From NCBI GenBank assembly GCA_013115135.1, contig JABANP010000880.1:1-13608 (forward strand): a DNA stretch of 13,608 nt, in the 5' to 3' direction. The first letter of the stretch is position 1, and each line of letters begins with the position of its first letter. This DNA is from Perkinsus olseni (Eukaryota > Perkinsozoa > Perkinsida > Perkinsidae). Under the pieces are notes generated by a model. The model was not told the origin of the DNA. It ran no database searches and saw nothing but the letters and a program-made list of their open reading frames with translations. The translations under genes and the position numbers were made by a program. Positions 1-6,003 of this stretch are shown one piece after another.

Positions 1-367
1 CTCGCACCGGGGACGGAATCTTTTCATCTTTCTGTATGCCACCTTTAGCGACAACCGTTCACGAACTCGTAGTTAGCTTCATCGATAGCGTCAGGCGTGA
101 ATATAAGACGACTGGCCTCCCATTCACTTGCGGGATCAGATCGAACCACCAGTGGAAAGATACTCCCTCTTTGCGCTAAACTCCCGTGCTCTTCCACTGC
201 TGAGATTAGATCCAGATAATTCGTCCTTGTTCAATTTAACAAGAGTCAGCCTATCGAAGCTGCCTTCTCCAGCGTGATGGTGACGTGACCATAACATTCT
301 GTTATCCTGTAAAGGCCAGGAAGGATGAGAAAAACAATAACAGATATGGAAAGAACAATGACAGAGA

Positions 368-389
368 TATCGGTTACCGATAATCGGTA
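368..389. repeat. 14-bp inverted-triplet insertion, octamer TATCGGTA
   Basis: First seven bases of the octamer, its full reverse complement, then its last seven bases: all 22 positions fit. The counterpart in copy 2 is too diverged to give an empty site. Confidence 0.8.
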
Positions 390-561
390 TCTGTTATATG
401 AGATCGGAGGTGAATAGAAAGGATCTGTCACAAGGTAGTGTGAAGGTGCCGAGGGTGGTAAGAGATTTTGACGGAGATATATTAAAAAACCCGAGAGAAA
501 CGCTGATGGTATCACTGAATTGGCCATCAGACGATACGGTGGCGGATTGCGGGAGGCCAGG

Positions 562-648
562 TCACTTGGTCTTGGTGAGAGCCAGGCTGCTCCTGCCGAC
601 CGCCACGTACATCGTCTTATCAGTCGCAGAGACGACCTGCGATAGATC
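562..648 (-). pseudogene. C-terminal remnant of minus-strand gene M2
   Basis: Reading on the minus strand gives a frame that matches the last 28 residues of M2, including the ATDKTMYVA core and the terminal LTKTK before a stop. Upstream of 648 the similarity jumps directly to the start of the next repeat unit, so the rest of the gene is missing. A remnant rather than a gene, as no start or N-terminal domain is present. Confidence 0.6.
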
Positions 649-879
649 ATCAACATGAGGTCAGGAGACGTTGGGTTGAGATGAACATTGGGCGAGAATA
701 CGCGAAGCCCTACTAACGTCTTAGTCGACGAGTTACTGTTTTGGTCCTGCCAAGCAATGCTACATGACAGGAAGTGATTTATAGGTGGGAGCATGACGGA
801 ATTCTAGCTGTAAGCAGGACCACTTGCAGCTTCCTCGTCCCGAACCCAAACCCAGCCGCTGTGGCGTGCGTTTTCTTGT

Positions 880-1023
880 TTATGTTAGTGCGCGGCCGCT
901 AACAATATCTTCCTCGGCGGAGGCGCGTCCAACCAGGTTCAACCTTTCAGACAGTGGGATATGGATCTCATTGCCGTTGGGGAAATTCTTGCCGATTTTC
1001 GTGCGAAAGATAATTTGTAGAAG
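880..1023 (-). CDS. M1 last-exon-like block, copy 1
   Basis: An open minus-strand frame ending in TAA, equivalent to 3205-3348. It retains the IIFRTKIG and NFPNGNEIHIPLSERL stretches but reads EEDIV where copies 2-4 read EGNFV, with no indel. The product is unknown and the upstream splice site was not identified. The case for coding rests on the comparison across four copies described for 3205-3348. This copy has no inverted-repeat element upstream of the block. Confidence 0.4.
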   Translation of the reverse strand, partial: LLQIIFRTKIGKNFPNGNEIHIPLSERLNLVGRASAEEDIVSGRALT

Positions 1024-1323
1024 TCTGCACGCCCTGTACGGAGGTTGCTCGGCGTCCATGAAAATTGTGAAACGTGCACCATTTTGGCAGCGAAGCGTAG
1101 TTCTGTCCCCTTCGTGCGCCGCGTCGCCTCAGTTGTACGTGCGAAATGGTTGGTTCCTGTCGTGGGTGTTTTCGTTTGGCATGGAATTACTCCCGGACCC
1201 AGGCTCGGCCGGAGCATATGAGTAGAAGATCTATTCTGCGCTATATTTCCGTTCTACTGTAGAACCCAATTAGAGCTTCATCCTCCCCATTCACACCGGA
1301 AGTTATATTGTAGACAGTGTCTG

Positions 1324-1494
1324 CTAGACTCCATCTCTGTGGACGAATTTGTCGTCATCCTGAGCTGTAGTGATGACCAGAAATTGAGCCGGGAAGCGCC
1401 AAGTTAAGACGGAGTTGATTGGTGAGAGATTGGAGATACTACGAAAAAGGCCGACGTTGAACGACAGCAAAAATCTTAACCGTACGATGGAAGC
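1324..1494 (-). pseudogene. M1 signal-peptide-like block, copy 1
   Basis: Open minus-strand frame equivalent to 3886-4107. It keeps the hydrophobic stretch that resembles a signal peptide in copies 2 and 3, but the probable initiator Met is Ile here and a Leu in the hydrophobic core is Arg, so secretion is doubtful. Compared with copy 2 there are about five silent and nine replacement changes. I call it probably broken. Confidence 0.3.
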
Positions 1495-1536
1495 TTAGAT
1501 GGGAGGGGCCCGAGGCCTGCCCGTCACCGTGTCACC

Positions 1537-1607
1537 AAGTGGTAACGGGGCGGCGTCACGCGCGACTTCGCTCCGCTGTGTGAACGCCGCGCTGCCGCCA
1601 TCGGCTT
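1537..1607. repeat. GC-rich imperfect inverted-repeat insertion, copy 1 only
   Basis: Between gtcacc and ggcaaatc, copies 2 and 3 have a single base, while copy 1 has about 71 bp that is much richer in GC than its surroundings. It folds back imperfectly: CCAAG near the left end (1535-1539) pairs with CTTGG (1605-1609), and GGCGGCGT pairs roughly with CGCCGC and GCCGCC. No target duplication is obvious. It could be a small non-autonomous element, or an insertion whose exact origin is lost. Confidence 0.4.
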
Positions 1608-1657
1608 GGCAAATCTGCAGGCGAGTTCTTTGACTCGGCAATACGAGTTGCCCTTTA

Positions 1658-2098
1658 ATGTTGGTCATCTTCATCACAGTGCTGCTGCTTATCGTCATCT
1701 CCTTGGGTGTTGTTGTGCTCGGTAGTATTGAAACTCCGCCGGAGAGCCCCTCTACTGCTGGAAGGATATTGTATCCATTCAAAGCTGACTTTGAGAACAA
1801 CAATAATATCATGGTGAAGTCGGTGTATTTCGATAAGACCTTGGGCGGCATTGTTACCTTTCGCCGCGCGTCATTCCATAGCCTGCCCAATCCATCTTAT
1901 GCGTGTGGTTACACTGCGAACCAGGGCCCAACTAGTATTACCCTTAAGCTCAACGACGGTTGTCTAGCTCTGGTTCGTGATTCTCACGGCTACTATGATA
2001 GAAGCATTCTCACTAAGATGGACCTCTGGGCAAATTATAGTGTCCTGGCTGTTCCCACAGCCGGTGGGGGCCTCGACGATTATTATTATGCAGTTTGA
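1658..2098 (+). CDS. P1, copy 1: small membrane-anchored or secreted protein, 146 aa
   Basis: Same family as 4147-4581. Residues 1-22 form an uninterrupted hydrophobic segment (MLVIFITVLLLIVISLG...) able to act as a signal peptide or anchor, followed by a polar domain with two cysteines in the contexts ACGYT and DGCLAL. The C-terminal third differs most from the other copies: it ends in a Gly-rich GGGLDDYYYAV tail where copies 2 and 3 end STSVDTYYEI. The start is the only ATG that includes the hydrophobic segment. Function unknown. Divergence between copies is concentrated in replacement changes toward the C terminus, as expected of a fast-evolving exposed protein, but I did not calculate rates. 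Confidence 0.65.
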   Translation: MLVIFITVLLLIVISLGVVVLGSIETPPESPSTAGRILYPFKADFENNNNIMVKSVYFDKTLGGIVTFRRASFHSLPNPSYACGYTANQGPTSITLKLNDGCLALVRDSHGYYDRSILTKMDLWANYSVLAVPTAGGGLDDYYYAV

Positions 2099-2176
2099 TA
2101 ATATGACATCGTCCCGTGTCCGAGCGAGAAGATGAATGTCATCAATGTCATGGCACATAATGTATGAAAGACATCA

Positions 2177-2191
2177 CTTGAGTAACTCAAG
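2177..2191 (+). other. Conserved hairpin 3' of P1, copy 1
   Basis: CTTGAGT-A-ACTCAAG is a perfect 7-bp inverted repeat about 80 bases after the P1 stop. The equivalent position in copies 2 and 3 (4631-4645, 9601-9615) has CTGGGGT-A-ACTCCAG, in which one T-A pair has become G-C and one A-T pair has become a G-T wobble. Preserved pairing despite changed bases suggests a structure in the 3' untranslated RNA. Confidence 0.4.
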
Positions 2192-2639
2192 CCGTCCTGG
2201 CTCTGCTGCTGCTGCCGCTGCAGTGAATAAGGTTTACTACCTTCTAGCTTTTTCGCTATTACCCGACTCATATTCGTCCCTTCCGTCTTGATAATCTATC
2301 CAACAGCTCAGCTGGTATCGCGTTGGTCTAGTCTCTTCGTTATTCCTTCTTCTGTAACATAGACTCAACCAACTCTGGAAGATCTCCTCTTGACTGACGA
2401 CTTGACTAGTGAGTTCCCAGCCACAAGCCCGTCCGAAGGCTGCATTATGCCGGTCTGGCACCGCATCTGGCCCGGCAATTCGGCCCGCTCCCATAGTCTC
2501 AGTTGACCGTCTTAGTCCCTCAGTTGCGGTTGGACCTCTTGAAAGTAGCCTAGTACTAGTGTCACGCTTCGACTGGTTACCACCTCTACAGCAGTCTTCT
2601 GAGAGGTAACCGTCCCGCAGTCTGTTCGCCCCCTCCCGT
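2192..2639. other. P1-P2 spacer, copy 1, no gene seen
   Basis: Equivalent by position to 4646-5017 of copy 2, but strongly diverged. Open frames here are long only because they run through into the M2 remnant on the minus strand; no recognisable protein or RNA gene is present. A block at 2303-2324 resembles a tRNA D-arm by chance (see rejected items). Confidence 0.5.
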
Positions 2640-2661
2640 ATGGCTGAGGTCCCTCCGGATG
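2640..2661 (+). pseudogene. P2 start codon region, broken
   Basis: The first seven codons of the transporter-like gene P2 (ATGGCTGAGG...) survive with their upstream flank, then the sequence jumps into the promoter-proximal part of M2. Only the extreme 5' end of P2 is left, facing the M2 remnant. Confidence 0.6.
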
Positions 2662-2667
2662 TACCAC

Positions 2668-2749
2668 CCGATAACGGAATTCGAAATAAGGAGTCTCGCG
2701 CTCTTCGCATTCGAATGCGTTTCCTGTAACTCAGCATAGTGTGGGCCAC
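2668..2749 (-). pseudogene. 5' remnant of minus-strand gene M2, copy 1
   Basis: Matches the first 27 or so codons of the M2 frame (from MAHTMLSYRKR on) and the flank upstream of them, and then runs into the P2 remnant. The cysteine-containing domain is missing. It is the reciprocal part to the C-terminal remnant at 562-648, which belongs to the preceding copy. Confidence 0.55.
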
Positions 2750-2759
2750 ACTGTGTGGA
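2738..2759. repeat. 14-bp inverted-triplet insertion, octamer AGTGTGGA (one mismatch)
   Basis: Fits at all but one position (first base of the inverted copy is G, expected T). Also present at 7692-7713 and 11891-11912, upstream of the M2 frame in each copy, so older than the duplications. Confidence 0.7.
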
Positions 2760-2792
2760 TATTCGAGAGAGGGCTCAGGGGAAGGTGGAACG

Positions 2793-2832
2793 AGTCTTGA
2801 GCCTCAAGACTTCCCTCAAGACTTGAGGGAAG
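2793..2832. repeat. Compound palindrome, probably nested insertions
   Basis: AGTCTTGAG-C-CTCAAGACT overlaps CTTCCCTCAAG-A-CTTGAGGGAAG. A first event on octamer TCTTGAGG explains the left part exactly; a second 12-bp event inside the product, again with 8 inverted bases, explains the rest. Conserved at 7747-7786 and 11946-11985. Confidence 0.6.
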
Positions 2833-2963
2833 GCGGCTCTGGGAGTCGAGCAATATTTTATCCTATAGCGTGATCTGTTGCGTAATGCAGTACGTATACT
2901 CATGAACACGAGTGCAAGGCACATGATGATATGAGTTCCTCACAGTAAGAGAGCACGCTCGCA

Positions 2964-2985
2964 CTGAGCCCGGCTCAGTGAGCCG
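2964..2985. repeat. 14-bp inverted-triplet insertion, octamer CTGAGCCG
   Basis: Perfect 22-position fit here and at 12117-12138; the copy at 7918-7939 has one substitution in the first arm. No empty version is available. Confidence 0.8.
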
Positions 2986-3204
2986 CTAGACATGCAACAT
3001 GAGATCAGGTGAAGTTGGTCTGAGATGAACATTAGGCGAAAATACGGGAAGCCCTACTACCGTCTTTGGTCCTGCCAAGCAATGCTGCATGACAGGAAGT
3101 GATTTATAGGTGGGAGTATGACGGAATCCTAACTGTACGCAGGACCACTCGTAGCTCCCCCGTCCCGAATCCAAACCCAGCCGCTGTGGCGTGCGTTTTC
3201 TTGC

Positions 3205-3348
3205 TTATGTTAGTGCGCGGCCGCTTACAAAATTTCCCTCGGCGGAGGCGCGTCCAACCAGGTTCAACCTTTCAGACAGTGGGATATGGATCTCATTGCC
3301 GTTGGGGAAATTCTTGCCGATTTTCGTGCGAAATATAATTTGTAGAAG
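3205..3348 (-). CDS. M1 last-exon-like block, copy 2
   Basis: A 47-codon minus-strand frame ending in TAA, containing IIFRTKIG, NFPNGNEIHIPLSERL and a terminal GRALT. The main evidence is the pattern of differences among copies 2, 3 and 4 plus the well-aligned part of copy 1. Four of five single-base differences are silent on the minus strand (Ile ATA/ATC, His CAT/CAC, Leu CTG/CTA, Ala GCC/GCG), while the overlapping plus-strand frame would be changed by most of them. I therefore take the minus strand as coding. I do not recognise the family. In copies 2 and 3 an inverted-repeat element sits 17 bp upstream of the block in the sense of transcription, so this copy may be split or may use the element as intron sequence. 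Confidence 0.45.
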   Translation of the reverse strand, partial: LLQIIFRTKIGKNFPNGNEIHIPLSERLNLVGRASAEGNFVSGRALT

Positions 3349-3365
3349 TCTGCACGCCCTGTACT

Positions 3366-3611
3366 CGTCGTGATACTCGTTGTGCTACGGTTGTCTCCAT
3401 ATCTTAGCCTAGCGTAAAGCTACATTGTACATTGATCACTTCAATAATTTAAGTATTCCAAAAACCAGAACCTTCGTGGTTGGGTTACTTAATAGTCGGA
3501 TCTGTGTGCATCACCACATTGGTACTGGATCCGAGAAGTGATCAATGTACAATGTAGCTTCACGCTAGGCTAGGATATGGAGACAACCGTAGCACAACGA
3601 GTATCACGACA
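3366..3611. mobile_element. MITE-like element with 77-bp terminal inverted repeats, copy 2
   Basis: A 246-bp element whose ends (3366-3442 and 3535-3611) are inverted copies matching at 74 of 77 positions. It lies between TACT at 3362-3365 and TACT at 3612-3615, and copy 4 has a single TACT at the empty site, so TACT is a 4-bp target duplication. The inferred end sequence is TGTCGTGATACTCG (first base mutated to C here, intact in copy 3). The central 92 bp is AT-rich and has no coding frame, so the element is non-autonomous. A 4-bp duplication with TGT...ACA ends is compatible with several cut-and-paste families, Ginger-type among them; I cannot assign it. Confidence 0.9.
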
Positions 3612-3885
3612 TACTCAACTCGGCTTGTCGATGAAAATTGTGAAACGTGCACCATTTTGGCAGCGGAGCGTAGTTCTGCCCTCTTCGTGCGCCGCGCCGC
3701 CTCAGTTGTATGGTTGGTTCTTGTCGTGGATGTTTTCGTTTGGCATGGGATAACTCCCGGACCAGGCTCGGCCGGAGAATATGAGTAGAAGATCTATTCT
3801 GCGCTATAATTGCGTTCTACTTTAGAAGCCAACAGAGCTTCGTCCTCCTCATCCACTCCGAAGGTTATCTTGTAGACAGTGTCTG

Positions 3886-3981
3886 CTAGACTCCACCTCT
3901 GTGGACGAATTTGTCGACGTCCTGAGCTGTAGTGATGACCAGGAATTGAGCGGGGAAGAGCCAAGTTAAGACGGAGCTCAT
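3886..3981 (-). CDS. M1 putative first exon with signal peptide, copy 2
   Basis: From the ATG at 3981 the minus strand reads MSSVLTWLFPAQFLVITTAQ and then DVDKFVHR, a good signal peptide with a likely cleavage after TAQ. The frame stops at 3886, but it resumes as DTVYKITFGVDEEDEAL if exactly 14 nt (3883-3896, GT...AG) are skipped. Both differences from copy 3 in this block are silent on the minus strand. It lies head-to-head with P1, whose ATG is 165 bp away, so the pair may share a divergent promoter. The gene's middle part carries frame-breaking indels between copies, so M1 may be decaying or have exons I cannot place. Confidence 0.35.
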   Translation of the reverse strand: MSSVLTWLFPAQFLVITTAQDVDKFVHRGGV

Positions 3982-4146
3982 TGTTGAGAGATTGGAGACA
4001 CTACGAAGAAGCACGACGTTGAACGACAGCAAAAACCTCAACCGTACGATGGAAGCCGAGATGGGAGAGGCCCGAGGCCTCCCCGTCAGCGTGGCGTCAC
4101 CTGGCAAATCTGCAGTCTTTGACTCGGCAATACGAGCTGGCCTTCA

Positions 4147-4581
4147 ATGTTGGTCATCTTCATCACAGTGCTGCTGCTCATCGTCATCTCCTTGGGTGTT
4201 GTTGTGCTCGGGGGTATTGAAACTCCGCCGGAGGGCCCCTCTACTACTGGAAGGATATTGTATCCATTCAAAGCAGGCTTTGAGAACAACAACAATACGA
4301 TGGTGAAGTCGGTGTATTTCGATAAGACCTTGGGTGGCATTGTTACCTTCCACCGCGCGTCCCCCCAAAGCCTGCCCAATCCATCTTATGCGTGTGGTTA
4401 CACTGCGAAGCAGGGCCCAACGTGGGTTACTCTCAAGCTCAACAACGGTTGTTTATCTCTCATTCACGATTCTCGCGGCTACTATGATACAAGCATCCTG
4501 AATCACCTGGACCTCTGGCCAGATTATAGCGTTCTGTCTATTCCCACATCCACATCAGTCGACACTTATTATGAGATTTGA
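4147..4581 (+). CDS. P1, copy 2: small membrane-anchored or secreted protein, 144 aa
   Basis: Best-preserved copy. Residues 1-22 are hydrophobic with no charge (signal peptide or signal anchor). The rest is a polar domain with an Asn run and an N-N-T glycosylation sequon near residues 49-51, a VKSVYFDK segment at about 53-60, and two cysteines at 83 and 102 that could form one disulphide. The ATG is the first in frame and starts the hydrophobic stretch. No conserved domain is recognised. It probably enters the secretory pathway; whether it is anchored or released is not decidable here. Its three copies in this window suggest gene-family expansion by tandem duplication. Confidence 0.7.
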   Translation: MLVIFITVLLLIVISLGVVVLGGIETPPEGPSTTGRILYPFKAGFENNNNTMVKSVYFDKTLGGIVTFHRASPQSLPNPSYACGYTAKQGPTWVTLKLNNGCLSLIHDSRGYYDTSILNHLDLWPDYSVLSIPTSTSVDTYYEI

Positions 4582-4608
4582 TGATATCATGACAGAGGAT
4601 ACGTGGAA

Positions 4609-4645
4609 CTTCCATGATGGAAGGGCTTCACTGGGGTAACTCCAG
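4609..4645 (+). other. Two adjacent hairpins 3' of P1, copy 2
   Basis: CTTCCAT-G-ATGGAAG (4609-4623) and CTGGGGT-A-ACTCCAG (4631-4645) follow the P1 stop at 4581. Both are repeated in copy 3. The second shows paired base changes against copy 1 (2177-2191), which favours an RNA structure in the 3' untranslated region over a chance palindrome. Confidence 0.4.
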
Positions 4646-4702
4646 TCGTCTTGGCTCTACTGCAGTGAATCTGGTCTATTACTTTCTTCTTCTTGTTGTC
4701 GC

Positions 4703-4724
4703 TATCACCAGGTGATAAACACCT
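4703..4724. repeat. 14-bp inverted-triplet insertion, octamer TATCACCT (one mismatch)
   Basis: One substitution in the third arm. Also at 9670-9691. Copy 1 has TATTACCC without the insertion at 2257-2264, a possible empty site in a diverged context. Confidence 0.6.
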
Positions 4725-4764
4725 GTTTCTGCCATTATTTTCTTTCCGGCAGTGCCCGGCGTTG

Positions 4765-4786
4765 AGTGAGTGACTCACTGTGAGTC
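4765..4786. repeat. 14-bp inverted-triplet insertion, octamer AGTGAGTC
   Basis: Perfect fit, also at 9732-9753, in the P1-P2 spacer. Confidence 0.8.
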
Positions 4787-5017
4787 GCAGGAGCGCTAAC
4801 GATAATGGGAGCAGGCCGAGGTTGACGAACACGATAGGCCGGAGAGAGTCGGTATACGGAAAGGGGCAACCACTGGACGCATAAACGTATATGATATCTG
4901 TACGCATATATAGTGGAACCCTGACGGCTCTACCAACAACTCTGAAAACTGGCGAGTGACGCGTTAGTCTGGTCATCCGATAGTCAGCCGTCCCTCAGTC
5001 TGTTCGTCCCCTCCCGT

Positions 5018-5218
5018 ATGGCTGAGGCCCTTCCGGATGACGAGTCTTCATATTTTCGTCGGCTCCGTGGTGTCTTCGGCGGTCGTTTCCTTATAGGCCT
5101 GCATATTATACAACACATAGTGAAAGGCTTCGTCTGTGGCGGTGGTGACAGCGGCCTAGCCGGGACGCCTATTGACTTCGTCTTGAGAGATTACAGAGTG
5201 TCCGGTGCTGATCTACAG
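5018..5218 (+). CDS. P2: first exon of a BT1-like folate/biopterin transporter, fragment
   Basis: The 67 codons from the ATG to a strong donor-like CAG|GTAAAC at 5218/5219 encode an acidic start, a hydrophobic segment at about residues 23-40 (FLIGLHIIQHIVKGFVCGG), then GTPIDFVLRDYRVSGADLQ. The order hydrophobic helix, QH..KGF, small-residue loop, and a hydrophobic-Y-x-V-x-G-x-x-Q motif resembles the N terminus of BT1-family transporters of protists, which have about 12 membrane helices. The remaining helices are not found downstream in any frame, so this is either exon 1 of a gene whose other exons are elsewhere, or a captured fragment. If the donor is ignored the frame ends at a TAG made by a 14-bp insertion (5289-5310). 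The family call is from memory of the motif and is tentative. Confidence 0.4.
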
Positions 5219-5288
5219 GTAAACCGATATGGCTGGGCCGGAAGATTTCTCGAACCGGATGGAAAAATTTCTCGTCTCACTGAATGCC

Positions 5289-5310
5289 ACTTCTACTAGA
5301 AGTCTTCTAG
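5289..5310. repeat. 14-bp inverted-triplet insertion, octamer ACTTCTAG
   Basis: Perfect fit. The inserted bases contribute to the TAG that ends the read-through frame of P2. The segment is deleted in copy 3. Confidence 0.8.
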
Positions 5311-5453
5311 CAACTACTGTTTGCCAATGCGCAGTTAACTCAACCGGTAGCGTCGGACGTGTATATAGGGCGACCGGAATTCTCCTCACTTTCGAGACTT
5401 AATCGAACCAACAGTGAAAAGCTACTCCCTCTTTTCTGTTAGGTATACCGGAG

Positions 5454-5478
5454 TGCCGACTGCACTGTGCAGTCGGCA
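5454..5478. repeat. Perfect 25-nt palindrome with one-base centre
   Basis: TGCCGACTGCAC, a central T, then its exact reverse complement. It lies in the segment deleted from copy 3, so it cannot be compared. The arms (12 nt) are longer than those of the 14-bp insertion class and there is no third direct copy. Confidence 0.7.
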
Positions 5479-5814
5479 TCCCTTGGAGTATGAAGCCTCT
5501 CATAGGTCTCCTCAGTGACCGTCTACGAGCTGCTTAACATGTTCCTATCGACAACAGTACACTTCACGAAGAGAATTCTCTCTCTTTCTGTGGATTTCAG
5601 CTGAAAAGGTTTGAACTCCTCGGGAGGAGGCTGAGGCATGTTTTTTTCGGTGAAATATCAGCATCATGGCACGCTTCGCCCCGCTCATGAATTGCCAGAA
5701 TTTCAATCCGATGGCAACTGGACGAGTCTATGCTGAGCTCTTCAACTCGTGGATGACTTGTCGCGAACTGTTTATACTGCAGTGTACCTTGAAGTCCTCA
5801 GCCGATTTGGTGGC

Positions 5815-5857
5815 CCAACTCACTAGCGGTTGGCAGTGCCAACTGCTAGTGAGTTGG
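5815..5857. repeat. 43-nt near-perfect palindrome
   Basis: Outer arms of 13 nt (CCAACTCACTAGC and its complement) and inner arms of 7 nt (GTTGGCA) around a single G, with one mismatched pair (5828/5844). Conserved at 10457-10499 in copy 3. It is followed by a 13-nt palindrome at 5865-5877 that reuses TGCCAA. Confidence 0.75.
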
Positions 5858-5981
5858 AGGGGATTGCCAACTTGGCATTCAGCAGCAAGACAACGGCCTC
5901 GACTGAGCCAGCGCAAATTGTTCAGTAGGAGCGGTGTAGCAACCAAATATATAGACTTCGTTGCTAACTTACTGATCACCA

Positions 5982-6003
5982 GGTGCTAGTAGCACCGTGC
6001 TAC
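5982..6003. repeat. 14-bp inverted-triplet insertion, octamer GGTGCTAC
   Basis: Perfect fit in copy 2; one substitution in the inverted arm at 10624-10645. Its right end abuts the donor-like CAG|GTAAGC. Confidence 0.8.

Larger units (their letters stand above)
1..650. repeat. Copy 0: tail of a tandem repeat unit
   Basis: This is the end of a diverged unit. Bases about 90-170 resemble 5340-5435 of copy 2 and bases about 290-650 resemble 7080-7440. The segment matching 5450-7060 is missing, so this copy has a large internal deletion and no LTR-like element. Bases 1-245 hold no gene I can support. The copy is useful because it keeps unfilled versions of three sites that carry 14-bp insertions in copies 2 or 3 (315-322, 523-530, 553-560). 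Confidence 0.75.
651..2990. repeat. Copy 1: tandem repeat unit with internal deletion
   Basis: Homologous to 2991-5040 of copy 2 followed directly by about 7612-7944. The roughly 2.6 kb between them, holding the body of P2, the central spacer and most of M2, is absent. The junction is near 2655-2670, just after the first codons of P2. This copy lacks the inverted-repeat element and carries its own GC-rich insertion at 1537-1607. It is clearly more diverged than copies 2 and 3 are from each other. Confidence 0.8.
4646..5017 (+). other. P1-P2 spacer and probable P2 upstream region
   Basis: No gene found. It contains two sites of the 14-bp insertion class (4703-4724, 4765-4786) and a TATA-like gcatatatag about 105 bp before the P2 ATG. 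The same block is nearly unchanged in copy 3 (9616-9984). The promoter role is inference from position only. Confidence 0.3.

Noticed and set aside
1078..1088. CCATTTTGGC, shared with the core of the dinoflagellate/perkinsid spliced leader (also in copies 2-4)
   Set aside because: Only ten bases match, the flanking GTAG and CTCAAG parts and a following donor are absent, and the copies are not independent.
824..1225. Plus-strand open frame of 133 codons
   Set aside because: Differences among repeat copies change its residues while staying silent on the minus strand; taken as a shadow of the M1 block.
2303..2324. tRNA-like D-arm (agctcagctggtatcgcg)
   Set aside because: It resembles an A box, but there is no B box (GGTTCGA-type) within the needed distance, no acceptor stem, and no equivalent in the other copies.
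2237..2749. Minus-strand open frame of 170 codons
   Set aside because: A chimera of the M2 5' remnant and unrelated spacer created by the copy 1 deletion; the downstream part has no counterpart in intact copies.
3883..3896. 14-nt gap in M1 as another member of the insertion class
   Set aside because: It does not contain the required inverted octamer and direct hexamer; only the length agrees.
5728..5979. Minus-strand frame over the 43-nt palindrome
   Set aside because: Overlaps a plus frame of similar length, reads the palindrome in both directions, and has no recognisable domain.
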